Assembly: GCA_012735195.1 (NCBI GenBank)
Contig: JAAYIC010000059.1
Coordinates: forward strand, 1-50,684
DNA: 50,684 nt
DNA from: Bacillota bacterium
Lineage (GTDB): Bacteria; Bacillota; UBA4882; UBA10575
Direction of reading: 5' to 3'
The notes under the pieces are model-generated. The model ran no database searches and was not told the DNA's origin. It saw nothing but the letters and a program-made list of their open reading frames with translations. Below are positions 25,660 to 33,112 of the stretch, piece after piece (position 1 is the first letter of the stretch; each line of letters begins with the position of its first letter). Both the position numbers and the translations under genes were made by a program.

Positions 25660-25830
25660 CATTGTTTTCTTACGCGCGCGGTAACAAACACCCTTTTTAG
25701 CGTGGATCTTCTCCGCGTCCCAAAGCGGTTTTCCACGCGCGGCAACCAAACGTTCTTTGTTAGCCCGAATATTCTTCCCATCCCAAAGCGGTTTTCTCAC
25801 GCGCGCGGCAACCAAACGGGCTCCAGCGTT
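25660..25830. repeat. Three degenerate ~61-66 bp repeats in the metG leader
   Basis: The interval between the T-box terminator and metG holds three related units. On the plus strand each has a GTTTTC-like box, a GCGCG-rich core and a (G)GYAACMAA box; the last box begins near 25680, 25741 and 25807, so spacing is 61 and 66 bp. Units two and three share CCCAAAGCGGTTTTC and GCGCGGCAACCAAACG; unit one is more diverged. The open frame over them on the minus strand overlaps metG and probably is not a gene. Confidence 0.7.
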
Positions 25831-25868
25831 CTTGAGATACCTGCGCCCGTGCGCACCGGGCCAAAAAG

Positions 25869-26245
25869 AAAAAACCTCTCGCCCAAAGAAACGCTCTTTG
25901 GGGGCGAGAGGAAGCTTCCCGCGGTACCACCCCATTTTCCCCTTTTTCCATACGTTGCTGTTTTTCCGCCTTTACCTGCCGTCCCGCGCGTACGCGCAAG
26001 ACCCGCAAATCCGGTCAAAAAGCAACGCCTGCAGTCAAAGGGACTCTACGCGGATATTTCCCAATCCGGCTTGTGGATAACGGACACCCCGTCAGGGCCT
26101 ACTAACTCCACGCTACTGCTTTCAGCCCTGCGCTCCAGGGTCATCTTCAATGGTCTTCTCCGGCCGGCTTTCACTCTCCCGGCTCGCTGAACCGGTGGAA
26201 AACCACCTACTCCCCCCTGTCATTGCTTTAAGCGGTAGACTTTTC
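25869..26245 (-). promoter_or_regulatory. T-box leader of metG
   Basis: The minus-strand leader has the T-box core TGGTACCGCGGGAAG (around 25915-25930), which pairs with the uncharged tRNA 3' end. A strong terminator stem follows (25875-25911), then a T-tract at 25869-25874. A candidate Met specifier ATG lies at 26142-26144 in a GAAG-ATG-ACC context. The leader would increase metG expression when tRNA-Met is uncharged. A palindromic GCGCGTACGCGC hairpin at about 25986-25997 sits between the stem I region and the antiterminator. Confidence 0.88.
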
Positions 26246-26250
26246 TTTTA

Positions 26251-26279
26251 ACTATAGCCGGTTAAGATCTTTTTGTCAA
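26251..26279 (-). promoter_or_regulatory. Sigma-A promoter of the metG T-box transcript
   Basis: On the minus strand a perfect TTGACA -35 box (26274-26279) and a TATAGT -10 box (26251-26256) are spaced 17 bp apart, just upstream of the T-box leader. It is divergent from the abrB promoter. Confidence 0.88.
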
Positions 26280-26323
26280 GAGATCTTAATCTTCTTGTTA
26301 CAATAAAATTTTCCATAAACATG

Positions 26324-26352
26324 TTGACTTATTTTGGAAATTCAGGTATAAT
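26324..26352 (+). promoter_or_regulatory. Sigma-A promoter of abrB
   Basis: On the plus strand TTGACT (26324-26329) and a consensus TATAAT (26347-26352) are separated by 17 bp. Transcription would begin about 40 bp before the abrB start codon. The two divergent promoters are about 45 bp apart. Confidence 0.9.
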
Positions 26353-26401
26353 TATCTTGTAGTTTTATGTCGAAACATAGCGAAAGGAGGAGGAAAAAGG
26401 C

Positions 26402-26650
26402 ATGATGAAATCCACGGGCATTGTCCGCAAAGTTGACGAACTAGGGCGTGTAGTCATTCCCATCGAACTACGGAGAACTCTGCAGATCGAGGAGAAAGAT
26501 GCCCTGGAGATTTATGTGGACGGGGAACGGATTATCCTGAAAAAATACGAACCCGCCTGTATTTTCTGTGGTAATGCCGAAGGGATTAAGGTTTTTAAAG
26601 ACAAAAACATTTGTCAGGAATGCTTAAAAAGCATGAAAGACGCCTCTTAA
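26402..26650 (+). CDS. abrB: AbrB/SpoVT-family transition-state regulator with Cys4 tail
   Basis: AbrB proteins are swapped-hairpin DNA-binding regulators of stationary-phase and sporulation genes. The 82-residue protein has the complete AbrB domain 'GIVRKVDELGRVVIPIELRR' followed by 'LEIYVDGERIILKKY' (about 6-52). The C-terminal tail carries CxxC and a second CxxC 15 residues later, a likely zinc-binding element seen in clostridial AbrB. GGAGGAGG lies eight bases before the ATG. It has its own promoter and a terminator at 26700. Confidence 0.92.
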   Translation: MMKSTGIVRKVDELGRVVIPIELRRTLQIEEKDALEIYVDGERIILKKYEPACIFCGNAEGIKVFKDKNICQECLKSMKDAS

Positions 26651-26699
26651 AGCGGCGTCTGCCTGCATCGTTTATTCTTACGAAAACCATGATTTCCAA

Positions 26700-26726
26700 G
26701 GGAGAGTTTTAGCTCTCCCCTTTTTT
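26700..26726 (+). terminator. Intrinsic terminator of abrB
   Basis: A 7-bp stem (26700-26706 with 26713-26719) and a 6-nt loop are followed by a T-rich tract on the plus strand. The structure overlaps the 3' end of the convergent rsmI gene, whose stop codon lies in the loop. Confidence 0.8.
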
Positions 26727-27605
26727 CTTTTCCAGGCAATACTGGTATAAACCCCGGCGGGAAATACCCTCCCTGGCGGCAATCTCCTGAACAATTATAG
26801 AAAATTTTTCTCCTTTTTTCTCTTTTTCAACGATTTCTTCATATAATTTCCTATATTTCGCAGTAAGGTCTTCCGGAGGCGCCGGGGGCGCTCCGGCGAC
26901 AACCAGGGTAAACTCACCGCGGATCTCCCGGCCTTCCCAGTCCCGGCGGGCTTGGGCGATACTGCCCCGCCAAAATTCTTCATAACCCTTTGTCAGTTCC
27001 CGGGCGATTACTATTCTCCGTTCTTCGCCCAGGTATTTTTGTAGATCCCGGAGATCCGCCAAGAGCCGGTGGGGGGATGCATAGAGGATAATTGTCCGCT
27101 CTTCATCCCGTAAAGCGGATAAGCGGGCCTGCCGTTCCTTGTTGTTTCTTGGTAAAAAACCTTCAAACACAAAACGGCCGGCCGGCAACCCTGAAGCAAC
27201 AACCGCCGCCAAAAGGGCCGAAGCCCCCGGCACCGGAACAACCGGAATCCCGTTTTCGACCGCCGCTTTTACCAGCAAGAAACCGGGATCCGATATTCCC
27301 GGCGTCCCGGCGTCACTGATCAAGGCTATTTTTTTCCCTGCGGCCAAAAGCGCCAGCAGTTTTTGGGATTTTCTTTTTTCCTGTTCCCGGTAATAACTGA
27401 CAACCGGCTGGTGAATTTCAAAATGGGCCAGGAGCTTCCGGCTGTGCCTGGTGTCCTCTGCAGCCACCAGGTCCGCTTCCTTCAGGACCCGCAAAGCCCG
27501 GTAGGTGATGTCTTCCATATTCCCCACCGGAGTGGCCACCAGGTATAAACATCCCTCGCCAGCAGCCGCAGTGGTCGCGCGCGCGCGCGTGGTTTTCTCC
27601 TTCAT
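26709..27605 (-). CDS. rsmI: 16S rRNA (cytidine1402-2'-O)-methyltransferase
   Basis: RsmI methylates the ribose of C1402 in 16S rRNA. The protein has the tetrapyrrole-methylase-type fold: 'YLVATPVGNMEDITYRALRV', then 'AAEDTRHSRKLL', 'ISDAGTPGISDPGFLLV' and 'IPVVPVPGASALLAAVVASG'. The C-terminus is a small helix-turn-helix 'QEIAAREGISRRGLYQYCLE'. The start at 27605 follows GGAGGTG with six-base spacing. The N-terminal 16 residues before the fold are unconserved, and part of them is encoded by a 16-nt run of alternating C and G (27576-27591). Confidence 0.95.
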   Translation of the reverse strand: MKEKTTRARATTAAAGEGCLYLVATPVGNMEDITYRALRVLKEADLVAAEDTRHSRKLLAHFEIHQPVVSYYREQEKRKSQKLLALLAAGKKIALISDAGTPGISDPGFLLVKAAVENGIPVVPVPGASALLAAVVASGLPAGRFVFEGFLPRNNKERQARLSALRDEERTIILYASPHRLLADLRDLQKYLGEERRIVIARELTKGYEEFWRGSIAQARRDWEGREIRGEFTLVVAGAPPAPPEDLTAKYRKLYEEIVEKEKKGEKFSIIVQEIAAREGISRRGLYQYCLEKKKGES

Positions 27606-27752
27606 CCTCACCACCTCCTGCTTCATCCTGCTTCACTTTCTAAAACCTGGCGTGGTGATCCCTTCCGGAATCCGGCGTGGAGCAACTTTATGGAACACCG
27701 GGGCGTTGGATTGGCGCGGGCGAACCCCATCTTGGCTCCTGTTTGCCTGTTC

Positions 27753-28184
27753 TCAAGGAAGAGAGGAGAATAAGCGATCTTGAATAAAGATGACGGCAAA
27801 AAAAAGGATATAAAAGAGGGTCGCTTTAAGAGAAGTCCAGTTAAGGTAGTGAATCAATCCCCACTGGACAAAAAGACGCTCGCCCAAGGCATTGGCGCTG
27901 ATCCAAAAAAGCCAGTTGGCCCAGGCACGGGCAGGGTATTTCCGTTGGAAATAGGCAGCCAGCCCGCCCTGGGGGGGAGCGATCCCCAGATCCGACCAGA
28001 GGCTGACACCGCCAACCGTCGGGCCGATATATACCCACTGCCGGTAGACCACGCCCAAAAGATCGCAGACCGTTGCCAAAAGGGCGGTAAAAATCACAGT
28101 ACTGTAATAATTCCGCCATTCCCCTTTGGGGACCAGGAGAAAAAAGAGAAACCACAATCCCAACCCGGCAAGTGCATAGGCCAT
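27753..28184 (-). CDS. Small polytopic membrane protein (CBO0543-like)
   Basis: The 143-residue protein is hydrophobic with about four transmembrane helices. The pattern 'NYYSTVIFTALLATVCDLL' followed by 'VYRQWVYIGPTVGG' and 'RAWANWLFWISANALGERLF' resembles the CBO0543 family of spore-former membrane proteins, whose role is unknown. It lies about 30 bp downstream of the large secreted-protein gene and may be co-transcribed with it. The region 27627-27752 before rsmI holds no gene. Confidence 0.7.
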   Translation of the reverse strand: MAYALAGLGLWFLFFLLVPKGEWRNYYSTVIFTALLATVCDLLGVVYRQWVYIGPTVGGVSLWSDLGIAPPQGGLAAYFQRKYPARAWANWLFWISANALGERLFVQWGLIHYLNWTSLKATLFYILFFAVIFIQDRLFSSLP

Positions 28185-28214
28185 GAATTGTCACCCAAAA
28201 TTCAGAAAATTCCC

Positions 28215-30410
28215 CTACTGGAGAGGAATAAAATCGTTCTCCTCTGGTTCTGCCGGGGCTGAAAAAGCATCGATCTCAAGCCTTCTTCCGCCGGGAAGCC
28301 CAGGAAAAAGCAGAAACTCCTCACCAAGAAGGTCTGTTTTCTCCTCCGGAAGCCCTTCCAGGTAAAGAGAGAAATTGTCGACCACTGCTTTTTGCTGGTA
28401 ATTAAAGCGTCCGTCTTCCCAAATAAAGGGGTAAACGGCATTTTCAACAACTCCCGGTTCGCCTCGCAGATAGCCGAATAACCATATCTCATCGCCGATC
28501 GTATATAACCGCAGGTCATCATATTGTATATCCCGGTCGTGAATACGCCGCCACTTTTGGCCCTGTTTTTCCATGATACTTAGATGCAGCCAATTTTTGC
28601 CGGCTTGAAGATCATATTCCCTGCTCAATATTAAAAGCTCACACCGGCCGTCTCCTGTTATATCCACCAGATAAACCCCGGATAACGGATTCCCGTCGCC
28701 AACAACCAAAGAGGAAGGACCGAAGGTATCCAGAGAGATCCCATCCTCATGCCGATAAAGGAAACCCAGGGAGTATGCGGGCGGCCAAAAAGCCTGACCG
28801 GTTCTGAGCAAAAGCAGGGCTTCTTCGCTTCCTTCCCTGTCCTCCCAAAACACCCACTGGTGAATCCGGAGCGGCGTCATGTACTTAAAAATATATTCAT
28901 CAAGGCGTCCGCCAAAATCCGGTTCCGGAATCCCACCGGCAAAAGGAGTAAGCCGCGGGCGGTGAAATGAGCGAAAAATTAACTGTTCATAACCTTCCCG
29001 CAGCCAAACAGGTTCTTCAACCCGGTAGTAAACACTCTTATACTCTCTTGCGCTCTGGTAAGACTCTTCTGACACCAATTCAAACCGGCCAATCTCATCA
29101 TAGACGCCTTCCGGAACCGCCTGCCATTTTTTAATATTGACCTTATTGCTATCCCGGTCGGCGGTAATTACCTCATAATGATAACCGAAATCCACAAAAC
29201 TGAACCTCTCGATAAATTGCAGGTGAAAACTGCTGTTAAAAACAGCGGCTTCCTCAAAAAAGAGGCCGTTATTATTAAGGATAACCAGTTTCAATGAGGA
29301 TAAACGTTCCCCGTTCCCCAGCAGGGCCAGGTGGTTAAAGGCATTGCCCGGCAAAATATATATTGACTTGTAAAGGTTACCTTCAGGATCCCTGGCCAAC
29401 CCATAGGCCGGGAATGGCAGGGGCGGCAATTGGGAGCGGGCGTTTTCAAAATCCCAAGTAGCTAGGGCGGCAAGGAGCAAGACCCGCCTGGAATTGGTTT
29501 TGTCAGGAACTTGATAGGTTAAGACATAACTCTCCTCAATATAGGGGTTAAAGGCCGGATCCGAAACCATCTCCAGTAAAAAGGCGTTCTCCGGCAACAA
29601 GGCGCTGATCGCCTTTTCTCCCTGGGGAATTTCCTGAAGGATATTTAAGCTCTCACCCCAGCAGTACTCAATATCCTGATCCAGGATCCCGTCGCCGGTA
29701 GCGCCCGCGGAAGAAAACAGGCACGGACGCCGGCGGGACCGGGCAAAAGCGAGATACTCTTTTTGCGTCATCCGGTAGGAGGTATCGACAACCTCCAGCT
29801 TATTGGTGCGGGGGTCCCATATTTTACTCTGAAGCGTCACTTCTCCCCGCTCCGGACCATTGACTTCATGGATAACCAATTTCCCCCGGTAATCAAAGAA
29901 TTGCAGGTCATAGCTGGCTCGGACCGAAAACATCTGGGAAAAATGTTGATTCCAGAATTTATACATGGTCATCTCCGCGAAAGGGGAATCCGCCGGCTGA
30001 AAGACGGTCCAAAACTCCAAAACCCCGTCCCTGTCCAAATCGGCGTTTTGTAAAATCCGGTAAGTATACGCCGTATCGCCGAAGCCGGCCCGGCCTTCGG
30101 TTTTGGGGTTACCGTCACCGAGGTTTTTCTGGAAAATCACGGAATATCTCCGGTTATTCCCGCGGTCCAAAAGAATCAAGCCAAATCTGTCCCGCAGGGA
30201 ATAGAGGACCAGGTATTCCAGGTCATCATCAAGATCAAACCGGGCGTCGGAGATGACCTGGATGATCTTGGCGCCTCTGGGCAGAAAATTTCCGAGTTCC
30301 CCCACGGCTGCGCCGCTGAAACCATCGGCATTAAAGGAAAAAAAGAGCAAAAGCAGAACTATAAGGGATCCGCGTGCGCCTGCAGAAAAAGACCGGCGAA
30401 ACCGGGTCAT
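28215..30410 (-). CDS. Large secreted protein of unknown function
   Basis: I do not recognise this protein of about 731 residues. The N-terminus is a signal peptide: basic 'TRFRRS', a hydrophobic core 'GSLIVLLLLFFSF' and a small-residue cleavage region. No further membrane helix or cell-wall anchor is visible. Asp-rich loops such as 'DLDRDGVLEFW' and 'DITGDGRCELLIL' resemble calcium-binding beta-propeller (FG-GAP/VCBS-like) turns. The rest reads as beta-strand rich. The ATG at 30410 follows GGAGGG at six bases. It lies downstream of tyrS with a 130-bp gap. Confidence 0.75.
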   Translation of the reverse strand: MTRFRRSFSAGARGSLIVLLLLFFSFNADGFSGAAVGELGNFLPRGAKIIQVISDARFDLDDDLEYLVLYSLRDRFGLILLDRGNNRRYSVIFQKNLGDGNPKTEGRAGFGDTAYTYRILQNADLDRDGVLEFWTVFQPADSPFAEMTMYKFWNQHFSQMFSVRASYDLQFFDYRGKLVIHEVNGPERGEVTLQSKIWDPRTNKLEVVDTSYRMTQKEYLAFARSRRRPCLFSSAGATGDGILDQDIEYCWGESLNILQEIPQGEKAISALLPENAFLLEMVSDPAFNPYIEESYVLTYQVPDKTNSRRVLLLAALATWDFENARSQLPPLPFPAYGLARDPEGNLYKSIYILPGNAFNHLALLGNGERLSSLKLVILNNNGLFFEEAAVFNSSFHLQFIERFSFVDFGYHYEVITADRDSNKVNIKKWQAVPEGVYDEIGRFELVSEESYQSAREYKSVYYRVEEPVWLREGYEQLIFRSFHRPRLTPFAGGIPEPDFGGRLDEYIFKYMTPLRIHQWVFWEDREGSEEALLLLRTGQAFWPPAYSLGFLYRHEDGISLDTFGPSSLVVGDGNPLSGVYLVDITGDGRCELLILSREYDLQAGKNWLHLSIMEKQGQKWRRIHDRDIQYDDLRLYTIGDEIWLFGYLRGEPGVVENAVYPFIWEDGRFNYQQKAVVDNFSLYLEGLPEEKTDLLGEEFLLFPGLPGGRRLEIDAFSAPAEPEENDFIPLQ

Positions 30411-30540
30411 TACCATCCCTCCTCCCCATTCTATTATTTATTCCACATTTTTGCCCGGCATCCCTGCCAAAGGTAGAAATACCTTTATTTTCAGGTACAA
30501 ACCCCTAGTTTGCCCTTGATCCTGCCTTTGGCTTTCCAAC

Positions 30541-31773
30541 TCAGACTATTTCCACCCGGTGATAAGTCTTTTTCCCTTTACGCAATAACAAACCATCCTC
30601 CCGGAAATCGTCCAAGGAGATGATGAGCCCCTGGTCGGAGACGACCTGCCGGTTCAGGGAGATTCCCTTTTGCTCGATCAAACGGCGGCCTTCTTTTTTC
30701 GAAGGGACCAGACCGGTCATTACCAGCAGCTCAAGGAGGGGAATCCCCTCCGGGTAGCGGGCGGCCTCCACCTGTGTGGCAGGCATTTCTTCGGCGCCGG
30801 CTTCCCCCCCGCTGAAGAGGGCTTCCGCCGCCTTTTCTGCCGCGGCTGCCGCTTCCGGCCCATGGGCCAGCTTTGTCACCTCGTAGGCCAATACTTTCTT
30901 GGCCTCGTTGCTCTCTTCCCCCTTCAAGGCGCCCAACCGCTTTACCTCTTCCATGGGTAAAAAGGTATAGAGGGCCAAAAGCTTTTCCACATCTGCGTCG
31001 TCGGTGTTGCGCCAGTATTGGTAGAAGGCAAAGGGGCTGGTCTTTATGGGATCAAGCCAGACCGAACCGGCCTCGGTCTTCCCCATTTTTTTCCCGGAAG
31101 CCGTGGTCAAAAGGGGCCATGTTAAGACATAGGCCTTCCCCCCCTCGACCCGCCGGATCAAGTCCGCCCCGGCCAAGATATTGGACCACTGGTCATCCCC
31201 GCCGACCTGGAGCTTGCACCCGTATTTGCGATAGAGATGAAGGTAGTCGTAAGCCTGGAGCAGCATGTAGTTGAATTCTATAAAAGACAATCCCCGCTCC
31301 ATCCGGGCGCGGAAGCATTCGGCGGTCAGCATCCGGTTTACGGAAAAATGAACGCCGATCTCCCGCAAAAACTCCAGGTAGTTCAGGGGAAGCAGCCAGT
31401 CGGCGTTATTTAGCAACAAAGCCCGGCCGTCCGTAAAATCCAAATACTTGGCGAGTTGTTTCTTTATCCCGCGGACATTCTCCTCGATCTTCTCTTTACT
31501 CAGCATTTCCCGTAATTCCGTCCGCCCGCTGGGGTCGCCGATCATGGCCGTTCCCCCGCCAACGAGGGCCAACGGCCGGTGCCCGGCCTTTTGCAGGTGG
31601 GCGAGGGCCATAACCCCCATGAGGTGGCCGACGTGAAGGCTGTCCGCCGTCGGGTCAATTCCCAGATAGACCGTGATCTTTTCAGTGGCAAGCAACTCCC
31701 GGAGTTCCTCCTCGTATGTGACCTGCTGCAGGAAACCCCGTTCTTCAAAAACATCCAGTACGTTCTTGCTCAT
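30541..31773 (-). CDS. tyrS: Tyrosyl-tRNA synthetase
   Basis: TyrRS is a class I synthetase. The protein of about 410 residues has '[16 protein letters not shown]' (HIGH motif as HVGH), '[14 protein letters not shown]', '[14 protein letters not shown]', the KMSKS-like 'KKMGKTEAG' and a C-terminal S4-like RNA-binding domain (about 345-410). The start at 31773, third of three Met codons, has GGAGGG at six bases. The gene is controlled by a T-box leader. A 124-bp gap downstream (30417-30540) shows only a weak 7-bp hairpin near 30469-30486. Confidence 0.97.
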   Translation of the reverse strand: MSKNVLDVFEERGFLQQVTYEEELRELLATEKITVYLGIDPTADSLHVGHLMGVMALAHLQKAGHRPLALVGGGTAMIGDPSGRTELREMLSKEKIEENVRGIKKQLAKYLDFTDGRALLLNNADWLLPLNYLEFLREIGVHFSVNRMLTAECFRARMERGLSFIEFNYMLLQAYDYLHLYRKYGCKLQVGGDDQWSNILAGADLIRRVEGGKAYVLTWPLLTTASGKKMGKTEAGSVWLDPIKTSPFAFYQYWRNTDDADVEKLLALYTFLPMEEVKRLGALKGEESNEAKKVLAYEVTKLAHGPEAAAAAEKAAEALFSGGEAGAEEMPATQVEAARYPEGIPLLELLVMTGLVPSKKEGRRLIEQKGISLNRQVVSDQGLIISLDDFREDGLLLRKGKKTYHRVEIV

Positions 31774-31891
31774 CATCATCCCTCCGTATTTTACGTGCGC
31801 ACTGTTCCTTACGATAACATTCTTTAATTTGCCGGGAAACCAGAGGTTTTACCCGCATAATTCTTCGTGATCAGAGTTGGTATCTATAAAA

Positions 31892-32194
31892 CAAAAATCC
31901 CTCATCCGGTTAGGGACGAGGGATAAACACCCGCGGTACCACCCTGTTTGCCGTGATTATGATTGGATGGTGTTTACATATCAAATACGGCCTCTTACGG
32001 AGATAACGGCTCCTGACCGGAAAACCCTACTTCCGGTGGGGGTTTCAGGTTTCCTCTCCCGGGGGTAACTTCGGAAAGGCCCGGACCGGTTTGCACCACC
32101 CACCGGTTCTCTTTTTACCAAGGCTTTTTCCTACTTCACCCGTTCATTGAGTTTGACGGGCCCGCGGCCCGGTTAAATTTGCGCGCTTATAGTA
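31892..32194 (-). promoter_or_regulatory. T-box leader of tyrS
   Basis: The minus-strand leader has the T-box core GGTGGTACCGCGGGTG (around 31930-31944), then a terminator stem of about 11 bp (31897-31924) ending in a T-tract. A candidate Tyr codon TAC (32065-32067) lies in a GAAGTTACC context expected for the specifier loop. The region 31780-31890 between terminator and tyrS shows nothing clear. About 130 bp between the promoter and the plus-strand gene at 32363 also hold nothing recognised. Confidence 0.88.
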
Positions 32195-32200
32195 TTAACA

Positions 32201-32229
32201 AGTTTACCATAGAGAGCAATACCTGTCAA
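32201..32229 (-). promoter_or_regulatory. Sigma-A promoter of the tyrS T-box transcript
   Basis: A perfect TTGACA -35 box (32224-32229) and a TAAACT -10 box (32201-32206) lie 17 bp apart on the minus strand, directly upstream of the T-box leader. Confidence 0.85.
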
Positions 32230-32362
32230 TAGATTGAATCCACCCCGGCCGGGCGTCCTTTTTTTGCCAAAAATATCTATTTCCTGCAAGGGTTCGGTTG
32301 GTTTTATGGCGAATTAAAAATAAAGGCTAAATTTCCCATGGGAAGGAAAGGAGTGATATGCA

Positions 32363-33112
32363 GTGAAAATCTCACCCGGCAAGAAATTTACCGAGCATTG
32401 GCAAAGAATACTGGTCCTCCTGGGTTTGGTCTTTCTGTTCCTTGCGGTTGTATGGATCTTTTTGGGAGCGTTTTCGCCGGCTGCGGAAAAAAACGACGGT
32501 ACGATAAGGTCTTTCCCGGTCTGGCAGGAAACTGGAACTGTACTTGCGGCCGCAGGACAGGACGGGCTTCTGGCATATATGGTCAGGGTTGGCGACGAAC
32601 GGGAAGATGCCGGCCGTCAAGAAGCCGCACGGGAGCAAGAAAATACATCCGCCCAAGAAAACACCGGCAGCCGCTTCAAACTGCTTCTACAAAAGCTGAC
32701 AACAGACGGGAATGCGTCCGCCGGTACCCGCGCGCGCCCGCAACTTCCTGCGGAAATTGTCGCCAAAGACCTTCCTGAACTGGAAATTCCAGTGGAAGCA
32801 GCGGGGATCTGCATGAGTCTCACTCCGGACGGAACAGGGTTATGGCTCTCTCTTTTCAATAACGAAGGAAAGAACCAGACGGTCTTTTTTGATCTGGAAA
32901 CAAAACAAAGGCAAGTTTTTTCCTTCACCGACCGGATGATAACAGGCAATATCACCGTTTCTTCACTGGTGGAGAAGAGGCTCTTTTACCCCGCCGCCGG
33001 GAAGGACGGGAAGATCTTTGCCAATACCGACCGGGATACTTTAGACCTGCCAATTGAGCTTTTTGCCATGAATGCGGACGCCTCTTCCGTTGCCGCCGGT
33101 TTTCGCCCCTAG
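32363..33112 (+). CDS. Membrane-anchored N-terminal part of a propeller/amidohydrolase protein (ends at in-frame TAG)
   Basis: The frame starts with GTG after AAAGGAG and encodes a short cytoplasmic tail and one signal-anchor helix 'ILVLLGLVFLFLAVVWIFLG'. A Glu/Gln-rich linker follows (about 75-105), then beta-propeller-like strands 'AAGICMSLTPDGTGLWLSLF' and 'TVFFDLETKQRQVFSFT'. It stops at TAG (33110-33112) in the middle of the repeat region. The next frame continues in phase with more propeller-like strands, so this is very probably the first part of one gene. No homologous function is recognised for this half. Confidence 0.7.
   Translation: MKISPGKKFTEHWQRILVLLGLVFLFLAVVWIFLGAFSPAAEKNDGTIRSFPVWQETGTVLAAAGQDGLLAYMVRVGDEREDAGRQEAAREQENTSAQENTGSRFKLLLQKLTTDGNASAGTRARPQLPAEIVAKDLPELEIPVEAAGICMSLTPDGTGLWLSLFNNEGKNQTVFFDLETKQRQVFSFTDRMITGNITVSSLVEKRLFYPAAGKDGKIFANTDRDTLDLPIELFAMNADASSVAAGFRP

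Noticed and set aside
25648-26190. Plus-strand frames across the metG T-box
   Set aside because: They run antisense to a well-supported T-box leader and lack ribosome sites or recognisable domains.
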